Below, piece after piece: positions 7,404 through 14,135 of a stretch of 14,149 nt of DNA. The stretch lies in contig JBBRZG010000102.1 of assembly GCA_038236905.1 (NCBI GenBank), forward strand, positions 1 through 14,149, given 5' to 3'. Source of the stretch: UKL13-2 sp038236905. GTDB taxonomy: Bacteria > Pseudomonadota > Gammaproteobacteria > Burkholderiales > Usitatibacteraceae. How positions within the stretch are numbered: the first letter of the stretch is position 1; each line of letters begins with the position of its first letter. The translations under genes were made by a program, and so were the position numbers. The notes beneath the pieces are model-generated. The model made no database searches. It saw only the letters and a list, made by a program, of their open reading frames with translations, and was not told the origin of the DNA.

Positions 7404-9209
7404 CTACTTCCGCTTCGACTCATCAATATCTAGATACATCCACGCTTGGGTAAGGATAGGATGCTTTCTGTAGCCGATCAGCCACGGCTGCCAGACTTCA
7501 TTGCGCAGCCGGTGCGTTTGCGGAAACCACGGCACATAAACAGCGATGATGCGTTTCATTTCGCCATAGAGTTTGTTGCGTTCCGGGCTGGGTGGCAGCT
7601 TGCGCGCTTGCTCGTAGAGCGCATCAAATTTCGCATTCTTAAAATGGGCGTAATTCAGCTCTTCGTTTTTCCCGTAAAGATTTTGCAGAAAATTTTCTGC
7701 ATCAGGGTAGTCAGCACTCCAGGCGAGTTGCCACATGGCCAGCTTGCCTGCTTTCGCGGCCTTATTAAGATCGGGCCACTTGGCGATTCGGAAAGTAAGT
7801 TTGACGCCGATGGCGTCCATATTCTTTTTCCACAGCTCGCCGAATTGAGAAGAGAGCTGGTCTGGCTGATTCGCAATCTCTACCACTAGCGGCTTGCCGT
7901 CTGGCATTTCTCGATAGCCATCACCATCCCGGTCAACATAGCCAAATGTATCCAGTAGCGCTTTGGCGCGGCCGGGGTTATAGCCGTCGGCTAATTTAAA
8001 ATCCGCTTCGTAGCCTGCCACCCCAGGCGGCACCGGCGACTGTGCTCGGATCGCGCCGCCGGTGCGAATGACATTAATGTCTTCATTCACGTTGTAGCCC
8101 ATCGCCATTGCGCGGCGAAGCGCAATTTTCTCGGGCGTGTAGCCGCCCACAGTCGGGTCATCCAGATTGAAATAGTTGTACACCAGATCAGTCTCCACGA
8201 ACTGCTCACCCGCGATGCCCTGCTTGGCTAAAAACGGGGCCAGCTTGCCGCCCGGGAATGAAAAGCCCACAAAATCACTGGGCACGTTTGCATAATCGGT
8301 TTCACCACCCAAAAAAGCCAGCCAGCGCGGTTGTGATTCTTCAATAATCGTGACTTCCACGCGCTGCACTTGCGGTAATTTGCGGCCCTTCATCAGCTTC
8401 AAAATCTCCTGGCCGCGCGCATCATCCGGGGCAGGCTCGGCATCAAAATACAGCTCGCGAAAATTGGGATTCGCCGCCAGCACGATCTTGTGTGATCGCT
8501 TCCATTCGGCCAGTTTAAAGGGACCGGTACCGACGGGATGCGCGCCGATATCAGCGCCGTATTTCTCAACAACTTCACGCGCGATGGCACCTGTTTGACA
8601 GGTCGCAAAAATATATAAAAAATTGTAATCGGTCTCTTTGACACGAATGCGCAGCGTGTATTTATCCGGTGTTTCTAAGCCCGCGATCGCGGCATCGTAA
8701 TCAAATTTGCCGGTCTTTTTTGCGCGCGCCATGGCTTCATCGCCACCGACAATTTTGCCTTCAACATACCAAAGCCACGGCGAGCGGATAGCAGGATCGA
8801 ACAATCTTTTTAGCGTGTACGCAAAATCGGCGGAGGTGACCTCGCGCTTTTTGCCACCGAAGGCCGCATCGTCAGCGAAAAAAACGCCCGGACGAATTTT
8901 GAAGGTATACAGCTTACCGTCTTCGGTAATTTCGGGCATCCCGGCCGCGATGCCCGGTTTGAGCTTGACTGGACGGGCCAGATAATCGTAGGTTAACAGC
9001 GGTTCGAAAATGGCGTCGTTGATCGTGTTGGAATAAAGGTCCGAAGCACGCGCCGGATCGAATTCAGTTTCTGCAATCAAAAACGAAAAACGGATCGGTT
9101 TTACGGGCGCGGCATTCGCCTGCACCGGGACGCAAAGGCCGGGGAGGAGGGCCATAAAAGCCGCAAACGCGGCAAAGTGGAACAACCTGCGAAGGCGCGG
9201 CAAAGCCAT
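7404..9209 (-). CDS. Family-5 periplasmic solute-binding protein of the ABC importer (second of three paralogues)
   Basis: This 601-residue periplasmic receptor has a signal peptide with Arg-rich n-region, hydrophobic core at about 10-29 and a consensus cut after ANA (residue 33). Family-5 motifs in order: SDLYSNTINDAIFEPLLTYD (56-75), FADDAAFGGKKRE (111-123), the hinge-region GAHPVGTGPFKLAEWKR (222-238), FNLDDPTVGGYTPEKIALRRA (347-367) and, near the C-terminus, WQPWLIGYRKHPI (573-585). A DxDGDG loop with a terminal glutamate occupies 426-434. Its ATG overlaps the stop codon of the first receptor gene by one base (TAATG), and GAGG at 9220-9223 lies 10 bases upstream, so it is very probably translationally coupled to that gene. 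It is similar end to end to both neighbouring receptors. The ligand cannot be told from sequence; peptides or other metabolites handled by Opp/Dpp relatives are the family expectation. Confidence 0.94.
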   Translation of the reverse strand: MALPRLRRLFHFAAFAAFMALLPGLCVPVQANAAPVKPIRFSFLIAETEFDPARASDLYSNTINDAIFEPLLTYDYLARPVKLKPGIAAGMPEITEDGKLYTFKIRPGVFFADDAAFGGKKREVTSADFAYTLKRLFDPAIRSPWLWYVEGKIVGGDEAMARAKKTGKFDYDAAIAGLETPDKYTLRIRVKETDYNFLYIFATCQTGAIAREVVEKYGADIGAHPVGTGPFKLAEWKRSHKIVLAANPNFRELYFDAEPAPDDARGQEILKLMKGRKLPQVQRVEVTIIEESQPRWLAFLGGETDYANVPSDFVGFSFPGGKLAPFLAKQGIAGEQFVETDLVYNYFNLDDPTVGGYTPEKIALRRAMAMGYNVNEDINVIRTGGAIRAQSPVPPGVAGYEADFKLADGYNPGRAKALLDTFGYVDRDGDGYREMPDGKPLVVEIANQPDQLSSQFGELWKKNMDAIGVKLTFRIAKWPDLNKAAKAGKLAMWQLAWSADYPDAENFLQNLYGKNEELNYAHFKNAKFDALYEQARKLPPSPERNKLYGEMKRIIAVYVPWFPQTHRLRNEVWQPWLIGYRKHPILTQAWMYLDIDESKRK

Positions 9210-11149
9210 TACTTGGCAGCCTCAAATTCTCTTTGTTTCGCGAGGTCAATATCGACGTATTTCCACCAAGTGCTCGACGAAATCGGCGGGCGCACGAAGC
9301 CGATCAGGTACGGGTACCACATGTCGGTAATCACTCTATGGGTGTTCAATTTCGCAGGCGCATAGGCAACCACAATCCGCGCCATTTCTTGGTAGAGCTT
9401 GGTTCGCTCCGGGCCGTCCGGCAAGGTTTCGGCTTTTTCGTAAATATCGTCAAAAGCTTTCAACTTAAATCGTGAACGATTGCCCTTAAAGCCTGCATTC
9501 GGCCCGTAATACGTCTGCAGCCACGTGTCGGCGTCAGGAATACTGGCACTGCCGCCAAGAAACCAGCTCATCAGTTTGCCGGCGTTGGATTCCTTCAGCA
9601 GATCAGGCCAATTCGCTTTACGAATATCGACCTTGATGCCAATTGCATCCATGCTGCGCGTCCATAGTTCATCAAATAACTGATCGCGTGTGGTGGGTGT
9701 GGAATTCAAACGCAGCACCAGCGGCTTACCGTCCGGCGTTTCGCGATAGCCGTCGCCGTCGATGTCCTTATAGCCATATAAATCGAGTAGGGCTTTCGCT
9801 TTGGCCGGATTGTGTTCGTTGGCGCTGGTACGAAAATTGGGATCGTAGCCCGCCACCCCGGGACTGTAGGGTGCGTTTGCCAGTATTGCCTGACCTTTCC
9901 AGATAATCGCAATTTCATCCGGCGTCATATAGGCGAGGGAGATGGCCCGACGCAGCGCAATCTTGTCAGGCGTATAGCCGCCGACGATCGGATCTTCCAT
10001 ATTGAAATAGCTGAACGTCACCTCCATGCCGGGGATTTGCGCCATCTCAATGCCCTCCTTTTTAAGGTTTGGCGCGAGCACATTATTCGGCACGGCGACA
10101 TTGGCGAATTCCGGGCCCATGCGCCAGAGCAGATCATGTTCACGGTTCAAAAACGCCAGCCAGCGTGGCTGTTGTTGTTCGATGATGGATATTTCAATTC
10201 GCCCTACCATCGGCAAGCGCCGACCCTTAAGCGCGGCCAGAATCGCTTGGCCCGGCTTGTCATCCGCATTTGGTTCAGCGTCGAAATATTCTTCGCGATA
10301 GTTGGGATTCGCCACCAACGTGATTTTGGCGGAGCGCTTCCACGTGTCGAGCTTGAATGCCCCGGTGCCCACCGGATGCGCACCGACATCGCCCTTGTAC
10401 TTCTCAACTACTTCTCGCGCGACCGCGCAAGAAATCCGGCAATCGGTGAGCAGAAAAATAAAAATGTACTTTGATTTTGTAAGTTTGATCTGCCACGTAT
10501 AGCGATCGAGCGTTTTCAAGCCTTCAAGCGGTGCATCGTAGTCGAGCCGCCCGGTTTTACGCGCTTTGGCGATGTATGCATCCGCGCCCAAGATTGTGTC
10601 CTCAACCTCGCCCAACTGGGTCGCGGTCAGCGCGGGGTCCATCAGCCGCTTCATGCTGTAGACATAATCTTCGGCGACCAACTCGCGTTTCTTACCACCA
10701 AACGCAGGATCATCTGCGAAGTAAATACCGGGCTTGACGCGCAGCGTGATGGTTTTTTGATCCGCCGAAACCTCTGGCATCGCGACCAACGTGTTCGGCT
10801 TTAATTTAACCGGACGCGCCAAATAGTCATAAGTCAGCGGCGCATCAAACATGGCTGTATTGACGATATTGGAATACAAGTCACTGATGCGAGGCGGGTC
10901 AAAGCTGGTCTCGGCCACCTCAAACGCGTAGCGCACGACTTTGTTTGGATCGGGCTTGTAGGGTGCTGCCGACACCATCGCGGGAGTGGAAGCAGAAACG
11001 GAAGCTGCCGCAACGGCGGGCTTTGCATCCTGACCAGCAGTCGATTGCGCAATCGCCATTATTGAAAATAACGCGACCGGCAATGACACGAGTAACCGGG
11101 CAAACGCGGCCGACGGTTTTAATGCGACAAATCTATACGCGCGATGCAT
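9209..11149 (-). CDS. Family-5 periplasmic solute-binding protein of the ABC importer (first of three paralogues)
   Basis: The first gene of the transporter cluster encodes a 646-residue periplasmic receptor, the longest of the three. A signal peptide with hydrophobic core at about 16-34 is followed by an Ala/Ser/Pro-rich segment (about 36-62) that the paralogues lack and that could tether the mature domain away from the membrane or simply be a disordered tail. Family-5 motifs: ISDLYSNIVNTAMFD (88-102), YFADDPAFGGKKRE (143-156), GAHPVGTGAFKLDTWKR (256-272), FNMEDPIVGGYTPDKIALRRA (382-402) and a DxDGDG loop at 462-470. It uniquely has Cys237 and Cys241, a possible close disulfide or metal pair, in the segment before AREVVEKY. 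The start is well supported by GAGGA 7 bases upstream. It is divergent from fabI across 300 bases and overlaps the second receptor by one base. A receptor role is near certain; the ligand is unknown. Confidence 0.94.
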   Translation of the reverse strand: MHRAYRFVALKPSAAFARLLVSLPVALFSIMAIAQSTAGQDAKPAVAAASVSASTPAMVSAAPYKPDPNKVVRYAFEVAETSFDPPRISDLYSNIVNTAMFDAPLTYDYLARPVKLKPNTLVAMPEVSADQKTITLRVKPGIYFADDPAFGGKKRELVAEDYVYSMKRLMDPALTATQLGEVEDTILGADAYIAKARKTGRLDYDAPLEGLKTLDRYTWQIKLTKSKYIFIFLLTDCRISCAVAREVVEKYKGDVGAHPVGTGAFKLDTWKRSAKITLVANPNYREEYFDAEPNADDKPGQAILAALKGRRLPMVGRIEISIIEQQQPRWLAFLNREHDLLWRMGPEFANVAVPNNVLAPNLKKEGIEMAQIPGMEVTFSYFNMEDPIVGGYTPDKIALRRAISLAYMTPDEIAIIWKGQAILANAPYSPGVAGYDPNFRTSANEHNPAKAKALLDLYGYKDIDGDGYRETPDGKPLVLRLNSTPTTRDQLFDELWTRSMDAIGIKVDIRKANWPDLLKESNAGKLMSWFLGGSASIPDADTWLQTYYGPNAGFKGNRSRFKLKAFDDIYEKAETLPDGPERTKLYQEMARIVVAYAPAKLNTHRVITDMWYPYLIGFVRPPISSSTWWKYVDIDLAKQREFEAAK

Positions 11150-11156
11150 TGCTGAA

Positions 11157-11161
11157 TCCTC
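11157..11161 (-). promoter_or_regulatory. Shine-Dalgarno site of the first receptor gene
   Basis: The - strand reads GAGGA, 7 bases before the ATG at 11149-11147. This is one of the best ribosome sites in the cluster and fits the lead gene of an operon encoding an abundant periplasmic receptor. Confidence 0.75.
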
Positions 11162-11250
11162 AAAAAAGTTTACGTTTTGCGCGGCTCAAAAATGGTGCGG
11201 CGCAACGTAAATTCTTGTTTTTGACAATCATTCCCCCCGAAAGCGCGCTA

Positions 11251-11256
11251 ACTATA
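11251..11256 (-). promoter_or_regulatory. Possible -10 element of the transporter operon
   Basis: TATAGT on the - strand matches the sigma-70 -10 consensus at five of six bases and lies about 100 bases upstream of the first receptor gene. No convincing -35 is present at the usual distance, so it would need an activator or is fortuitous. Confidence 0.25.
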
Positions 11257-11273
11257 CCGCATGTATTCTGCAT

Positions 11274-11289
11274 ATGACGTATCTGTCAT
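11274..11289. promoter_or_regulatory. Short inverted repeat in the divergent intergenic region, possible operator
   Basis: ATGAC (11274-11278) and GTCAT (11285-11289) form an inverted repeat with a 6-base spacer, the size and symmetry of a dimeric repressor or activator site. It lies just upstream of the candidate -10 of the transporter operon, between it and fabI. Five-base arms can arise by chance. The remainder of 11150-11449 holds ribosome sites and promoter candidates but no gene. Confidence 0.25.
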
Positions 11290-11435
11290 TTCCGAGTTTA
11301 CTTCGGTTTCGTGGCGGTGGATGTGACATACACATGGCGATGTTTGGTCGCTGCAGTTTCCAGACCAGCCATTTTGTTTGACGCGCAAAATAGAGGCCTT
11401 TGATGAATCGGCTAAACTTCAAGTTGACTATAAAA

Positions 11436-11440
11436 AAGGA
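11436..11440 (+). promoter_or_regulatory. Shine-Dalgarno site that sets the fabI GTG start
   Basis: AAGGA lies 9 bases before the GTG at 11450. The frame stays open upstream to a TTG at 11378, but this site and the canonical FabI N-terminus (MGFLSGKKILLTG) both select the GTG. Confidence 0.7.
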
Positions 11441-11449
11441 ATAACCACT

Positions 11450-12235
11450 GTGGGATTTTTAAGCGGAAAAAAAATACTGTTAACTGGCATGATTTCGCAT
11501 CGATCCATTGCTTACGGCATTGCCACCGCAATGAAACGCGAAGGTGCTGAACTCGCGTTTGCTTATGCAGGCGAGTCCGTGCGCGAGCGCACTGAAAAAT
11601 ATGCGCCCGAATTTGGCAGCGACATTATCATTCCGTGTGATGTCAGCAAAGACGAGGACATCGCCAATCTATTTGTGGAGCTGGCCAAGCGCTGGGATCA
11701 TCTCGATGGGTTCGTCCACGCAATTGCATTCGCGCCGCGCGAGGCTATTACCGGCGATTTTTTAGACGGCATGACACGCGAAAATTTTCGCATTGCCCAT
11801 GATATTTCCAGCTACAGCTTCGCCGCGATGGCCAAGGCCGCGTTGCCGATGATGACCGGTCGAAAAGCGGCGATTCTGACGCTATCGTATCTGGGCGCGG
11901 AACGGGTGGTGCCCAACTACAACACGATGGGTGCGGCCAAGGCCAGCCTTGAAGCCGTCACACGCTATCTTGCCGCCAGCCTCGGACCCAAAGGCATTCG
12001 CGCCAACGCCATTTCTGCGGGCCCGATTAAGACGCTGGCTGCGGCGGGTATTGGCGGATTTGGGAAAATGCTGTCATTTTTTGAAGAACAAGCACCGCTG
12101 CGCCGCAACGTGACGCAAGAAGAAGTCGGCAATGTCGCGGCATTTATGATGAGCGATTTGGCCAGCGCCGTCACGGGCGAGATTACATACGTGGATTGTG
12201 GGTTTAATGTTATTGCTTCAGGAATGCCACAATAA
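11450..12235 (+). CDS. fabI: Enoyl-[acyl-carrier-protein] reductase FabI (NADH)
   Basis: FabI reduces trans-2-enoyl-ACP to acyl-ACP with NADH, the last step of each round of type II fatty-acid elongation, in the cytoplasm. From the GTG the product is 261 residues, the usual length, and starts MGFLSGKKILLTG exactly as family members do. The atypical SDR nucleotide motif (TG at 12-13, SIAYGIA at 19-25), the cofactor segment CDVSKDED (63-70), catalytic Tyr147 and Tyr157 and Lys164 (SYLGAE... NYNTMGAAK) and the substrate-loop region SAGPIKTLAAAGI (189-201) are all present. Residue 93 is alanine (HAIAFAP), where E. coli has the triclosan-associated Gly93; Staphylococcus aureus naturally has alanine at this place. 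The gene is divergent from the transporter operon and is closed by its own terminator one base before the end of the stop codon, so it is probably monocistronic. Very confident. Confidence 0.96.
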   Translation: MGFLSGKKILLTGMISHRSIAYGIATAMKREGAELAFAYAGESVRERTEKYAPEFGSDIIIPCDVSKDEDIANLFVELAKRWDHLDGFVHAIAFAPREAITGDFLDGMTRENFRIAHDISSYSFAAMAKAALPMMTGRKAAILTLSYLGAERVVPNYNTMGAAKASLEAVTRYLAASLGPKGIRANAISAGPIKTLAAAGIGGFGKMLSFFEEQAPLRRNVTQEEVGNVAAFMMSDLASAVTGEITYVDCGFNVIASGMPQ

Positions 12236-12259
12236 AACCCCAGTATTGGCGGGGTTTTT
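12234..12259 (+). terminator. Intrinsic terminator of fabI
   Basis: AAAACCCC (12234-12241) pairs with GGGGTTTT (12251-12258) around a 9-base loop, with the T-run (12255-12259) at the 3' side. It overlaps the fabI stop codon, and the A-rich 5' arm could allow weak action on the other strand too. Confidence 0.8.
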
Positions 12260-12283
12260 GAAGCATTTTGTCCGCTGGCCCGC

Positions 12284-12312
12284 TTGGTTATTAGTGTTCA
12301 AATTTTTATGAT
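12284..12312 (+). promoter_or_regulatory. Candidate sigma-70 promoter for the SDR/crotonase pair
   Basis: TTGGTT (12284-12289) and TATGAT (12307-12312) are separated by 17 bases. The -10 matches five of six consensus bases, the -35 about three. Transcription would begin near 12319, only a few bases before the favoured GTG at 12324, giving a nearly leaderless mRNA. Confidence 0.35.
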
Positions 12313-12323
12313 GGGTGAATGCG

Positions 12324-13214
12324 GTGAAAAACTTCAAGAATAAAGTCGCGGTCATTACCGGTGCCGCCAGTGGGTTCGGGCGTGAATTTGCCAACACCGG
12401 TGCCAGGCTGGGGTTGAAACTGGTGTTGGCGGATGTGTTTCAAAAAGGCCTTGACCAGACCGTTACCGAATTAAAAGCCGCGGGCGCAGAAGTCGTGGCG
12501 ATGCGCTGCGACGTCAGCAAAGCGGAAGATGTGGAGGCGCTGGCCGCGCTGGCGATCGCCTCATTTGGTGGGGTGAATCTGGTGTTCAACAACGCGGGCG
12601 TTGGCTCGGGCGGCTTGGTCTGGGAGAACACCGTCAAAGACTGGGAATGGGTGCTGGGCGTGAACGTATGGGGCGTAATTCACGGCGTGCGGGTTTTTAC
12701 GCCGTTGATGCTGGCGCAATCACAGCGCGAGCCCGATTACGAAGGCTATATCGTCAACACCGCGTCCATGGCCGGGCTACTGTCGCCGCAATTAATGGGC
12801 GCCTACAATGTTTCCAAACACGCCGTGGTCGCGCTATCGGAAACGTTGTTTCATGACCTGAATGCCGTCCACGCCAAGATTGGCTGCTCGGTGCTGTGCC
12901 CGGCGTTTGTTCCTACCGGCATCAGTCAGTCTCATCGCTCGCGGCCGGAAGATTTGCGGAATACGGACGAGCCGACGGAGTCGATGAAGGTCGCGCAGAC
13001 CATGACCCACAAGGCGGTCAGCTCTGGAAAGATGACAGCGGCTGATATTGCTGAAGCGACCTTCAACGCGATCCGCGAAAACCGTTTTTATATCATTACC
13101 CACGCCAAGATTATGGCGACCGTCAAAATGCGGCTGGAGGATCTGGAACACATGACGAATCCGCGCGATCCGTTTGCGATGAAAGAAGACGCGCGACCGA
13201 AGTTGGCAAGCTAA
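12324..13214 (+). CDS. Classical short-chain dehydrogenase/reductase (NAD-type)
   Basis: A 296-residue cytosolic oxidoreductase that should interconvert an alcohol and a ketone or aldehyde. Seen in order: the Rossmann motif TGAASGFG (12-19), Asp37 at the end of strand two, which in classical SDRs favours NAD(H) over NADP(H), the DV pair of the adenine site (63-64), NNAG (89-92) and the catalytic set Asn114, Ser148, Tyr161, Lys165 (GAYNVSK). The C-terminal tail after residue 220 is longer than in FabG and ends RFYIITH... NPRDPF, typical of a group of acyl-chain-related or uncharacterised SDRs. The favoured GTG gives MKNFKNKVAVITG and has GGGTGA 5 bases upstream; a GTG at 12315 would add three residues. 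It follows the fabI terminator and is 4 bases from the crotonase gene, hence cotranscribed with it. Substrate not recognisable. Confidence 0.9.
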   Translation: MKNFKNKVAVITGAASGFGREFANTGARLGLKLVLADVFQKGLDQTVTELKAAGAEVVAMRCDVSKAEDVEALAALAIASFGGVNLVFNNAGVGSGGLVWENTVKDWEWVLGVNVWGVIHGVRVFTPLMLAQSQREPDYEGYIVNTASMAGLLSPQLMGAYNVSKHAVVALSETLFHDLNAVHAKIGCSVLCPAFVPTGISQSHRSRPEDLRNTDEPTESMKVAQTMTHKAVSSGKMTAADIAEATFNAIRENRFYIITHAKIMATVKMRLEDLEHMTNPRDPFAMKEDARPKLAS

Positions 13215-13218
13215 TCCC

Positions 13219-14007
13219 ATGACAATGAATGATCCAACAGAATCACCGCTGATTGTTGAGCGCACAGACGGTGTTGCGCGCCTCACGCTGAATCGGCCCA
13301 AACAATACAACGCCTTGTCCTCCGCGCTGCTGGGTGCATTGCACACAGCATTTGATGAGATGGGTCAGGATTCCACGGTGCGGGTGGTGGTCATTGCGGC
13401 AAATGGCCCGGCGTTTTGTGCAGGACATGATTTAAAAGAAATGCAAAACGCGGTTGAATCCAATTTCGCCGCAGATCTGTTCCAACGCTGCTCGGCGATG
13501 ATGTTAAAAATTGCCAAATTGCCGGTGCCGGTGATTGCAGAAATACAAGGCATGGCCACGGCGGCAGGTTGCCAGCTGGTCGCGCAGTGCGATCTCGCGG
13601 TGGCTGCAGACACCAGCACATTCGCGGTGTCCGGAGTCAACTTGGGCCTGTTTTGTTCGACGCCTGCGGTGGCACTATCGCGGACAATTTCACGCAAACG
13701 CGCGGCCGAAATGCTGATGTTAGGCGAATTTATCAGTGCCGCCACCGCGCTCGATTGGGGTTTGATCAATCGGGTCGTGAGCGCTGAATCGCTTCACGCC
13801 GAGACGTTGACATTGTGCGAAACGCTCAAAGCGAAACCACGCGACGCGCTCGCCATGGGCAAGGCACTTTTCTACCGCCAACTTGAGACCGGCATTGAGG
13901 CCGCCTATCAGGACGCCACCTCGACGATAAGCTGTAATTTTGCGCAGGCAGAGGCTCAAGAAGGCATTAACGCTTTTCTGCAAAAGCGCAAACCCACCTG
14001 GATCTAA
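13219..14007 (+). CDS. Crotonase-superfamily protein, ECHDC3-like, lacking both hydratase glutamates
   Basis: The 262-residue product has the crotonase fold: LTLNRPKQYNALS (22-34), the oxyanion-hole motif FCAGHDLKEM (66-75), AGCQLVAQCDLAVA (116-129) and a C-terminal EGINAFLQKRKPTW (248-261). Aligned by eye with rat enoyl-CoA hydratase, catalytic Glu144 becomes Gln119 and Glu164 becomes Gly139. Hydration of enoyl-CoA by the textbook mechanism is therefore unlikely, although automated annotation would probably say enoyl-CoA hydratase. The segment FAVSGVNLGLFCSTP is one I associate with ECHDC3-type proteins. The fold binds CoA thioesters and may act as isomerase, hydrolase or unknown enzyme. It starts 4 bases after the SDR stop with no clear ribosome site, so translational coupling is likely. 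It ends before a palindromic terminator. Superfamily certain; reaction open. Confidence 0.9.
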   Translation: MTMNDPTESPLIVERTDGVARLTLNRPKQYNALSSALLGALHTAFDEMGQDSTVRVVVIAANGPAFCAGHDLKEMQNAVESNFAADLFQRCSAMMLKIAKLPVPVIAEIQGMATAAGCQLVAQCDLAVAADTSTFAVSGVNLGLFCSTPAVALSRTISRKRAAEMLMLGEFISAATALDWGLINRVVSAESLHAETLTLCETLKAKPRDALAMGKALFYRQLETGIEAAYQDATSTISCNFAQAEAQEGINAFLQKRKPTWI

Positions 14008-14023
14008 AAAACCTTAACCCAAC

Positions 14024-14057
14024 AAAAAAGCCACCGATATCGGTGGCTTTTTTGTTT
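14024..14057. terminator. Bidirectional intrinsic terminator
   Basis: The 18-base perfect palindrome GCCACCGATATCGGTGGC (14030-14047) is flanked by six A on the left and six T, then GTTTT, on the right. It ends the SDR/crotonase transcript and, by symmetry, the - strand tRNA transcript, matching its place between convergent genes. Confidence 0.88.
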
Positions 14058-14061
14058 TAAC

Positions 14062-14135
14062 TGGAGGCGCGAGCCGGAGTCGAACCGACCTACACGGATT
14101 TGCAATCCGGTGCATAACCGCTTTGCTATCGCGCC
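14062..14135 (-). tRNA. tRNA-Cys (anticodon GCA)
   Basis: On the - strand the acceptor arm GGCGCGA (5' end 14135) pairs with TCGCGCC, then comes discriminator T and an encoded CCA (14064-14062). The anticodon loop TTGCAAA holds GCA, reading cysteine codons UGC and UGU. The T arm GTCGG-TTCGACT-CCGGC is intact, and the overall sequence closely resembles E. coli tRNA-Cys. The 27-43 pair is a C-U mismatch at the top of the anticodon stem, which is tolerable. The gene's length with CCA is 74 bases. The remaining 14 bases to the window edge show nothing. Confidence 0.96.

Noticed and set aside
9812..10474. 220-residue open frame on the + strand opposite the first receptor gene
   Set aside because: It lies fully inside a receptor gene with clear family motifs, has no ribosome site or recognisable domain, and is rich in Arg/His/Pro as expected of an antisense shadow.
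5387..11149. The tandem receptors as a frameshifted or split single gene
   Set aside because: Each has its own signal peptide, full length and complete set of family motifs, so they are three intact genes.
11221..11226. Perfect TTGACA hexamer on the + strand as a -35 for fabI
   Set aside because: No acceptable -10 occurs 16-18 bases downstream; the nearest TATACC is 26 bases away and fabI begins more than 200 bases later.
11378..11449. N-terminal extension of FabI from a TTG codon
   Set aside because: The extra 24 residues have no counterpart in FabI proteins, and the GTG at 11450 has AAGGA and the canonical N-terminus.
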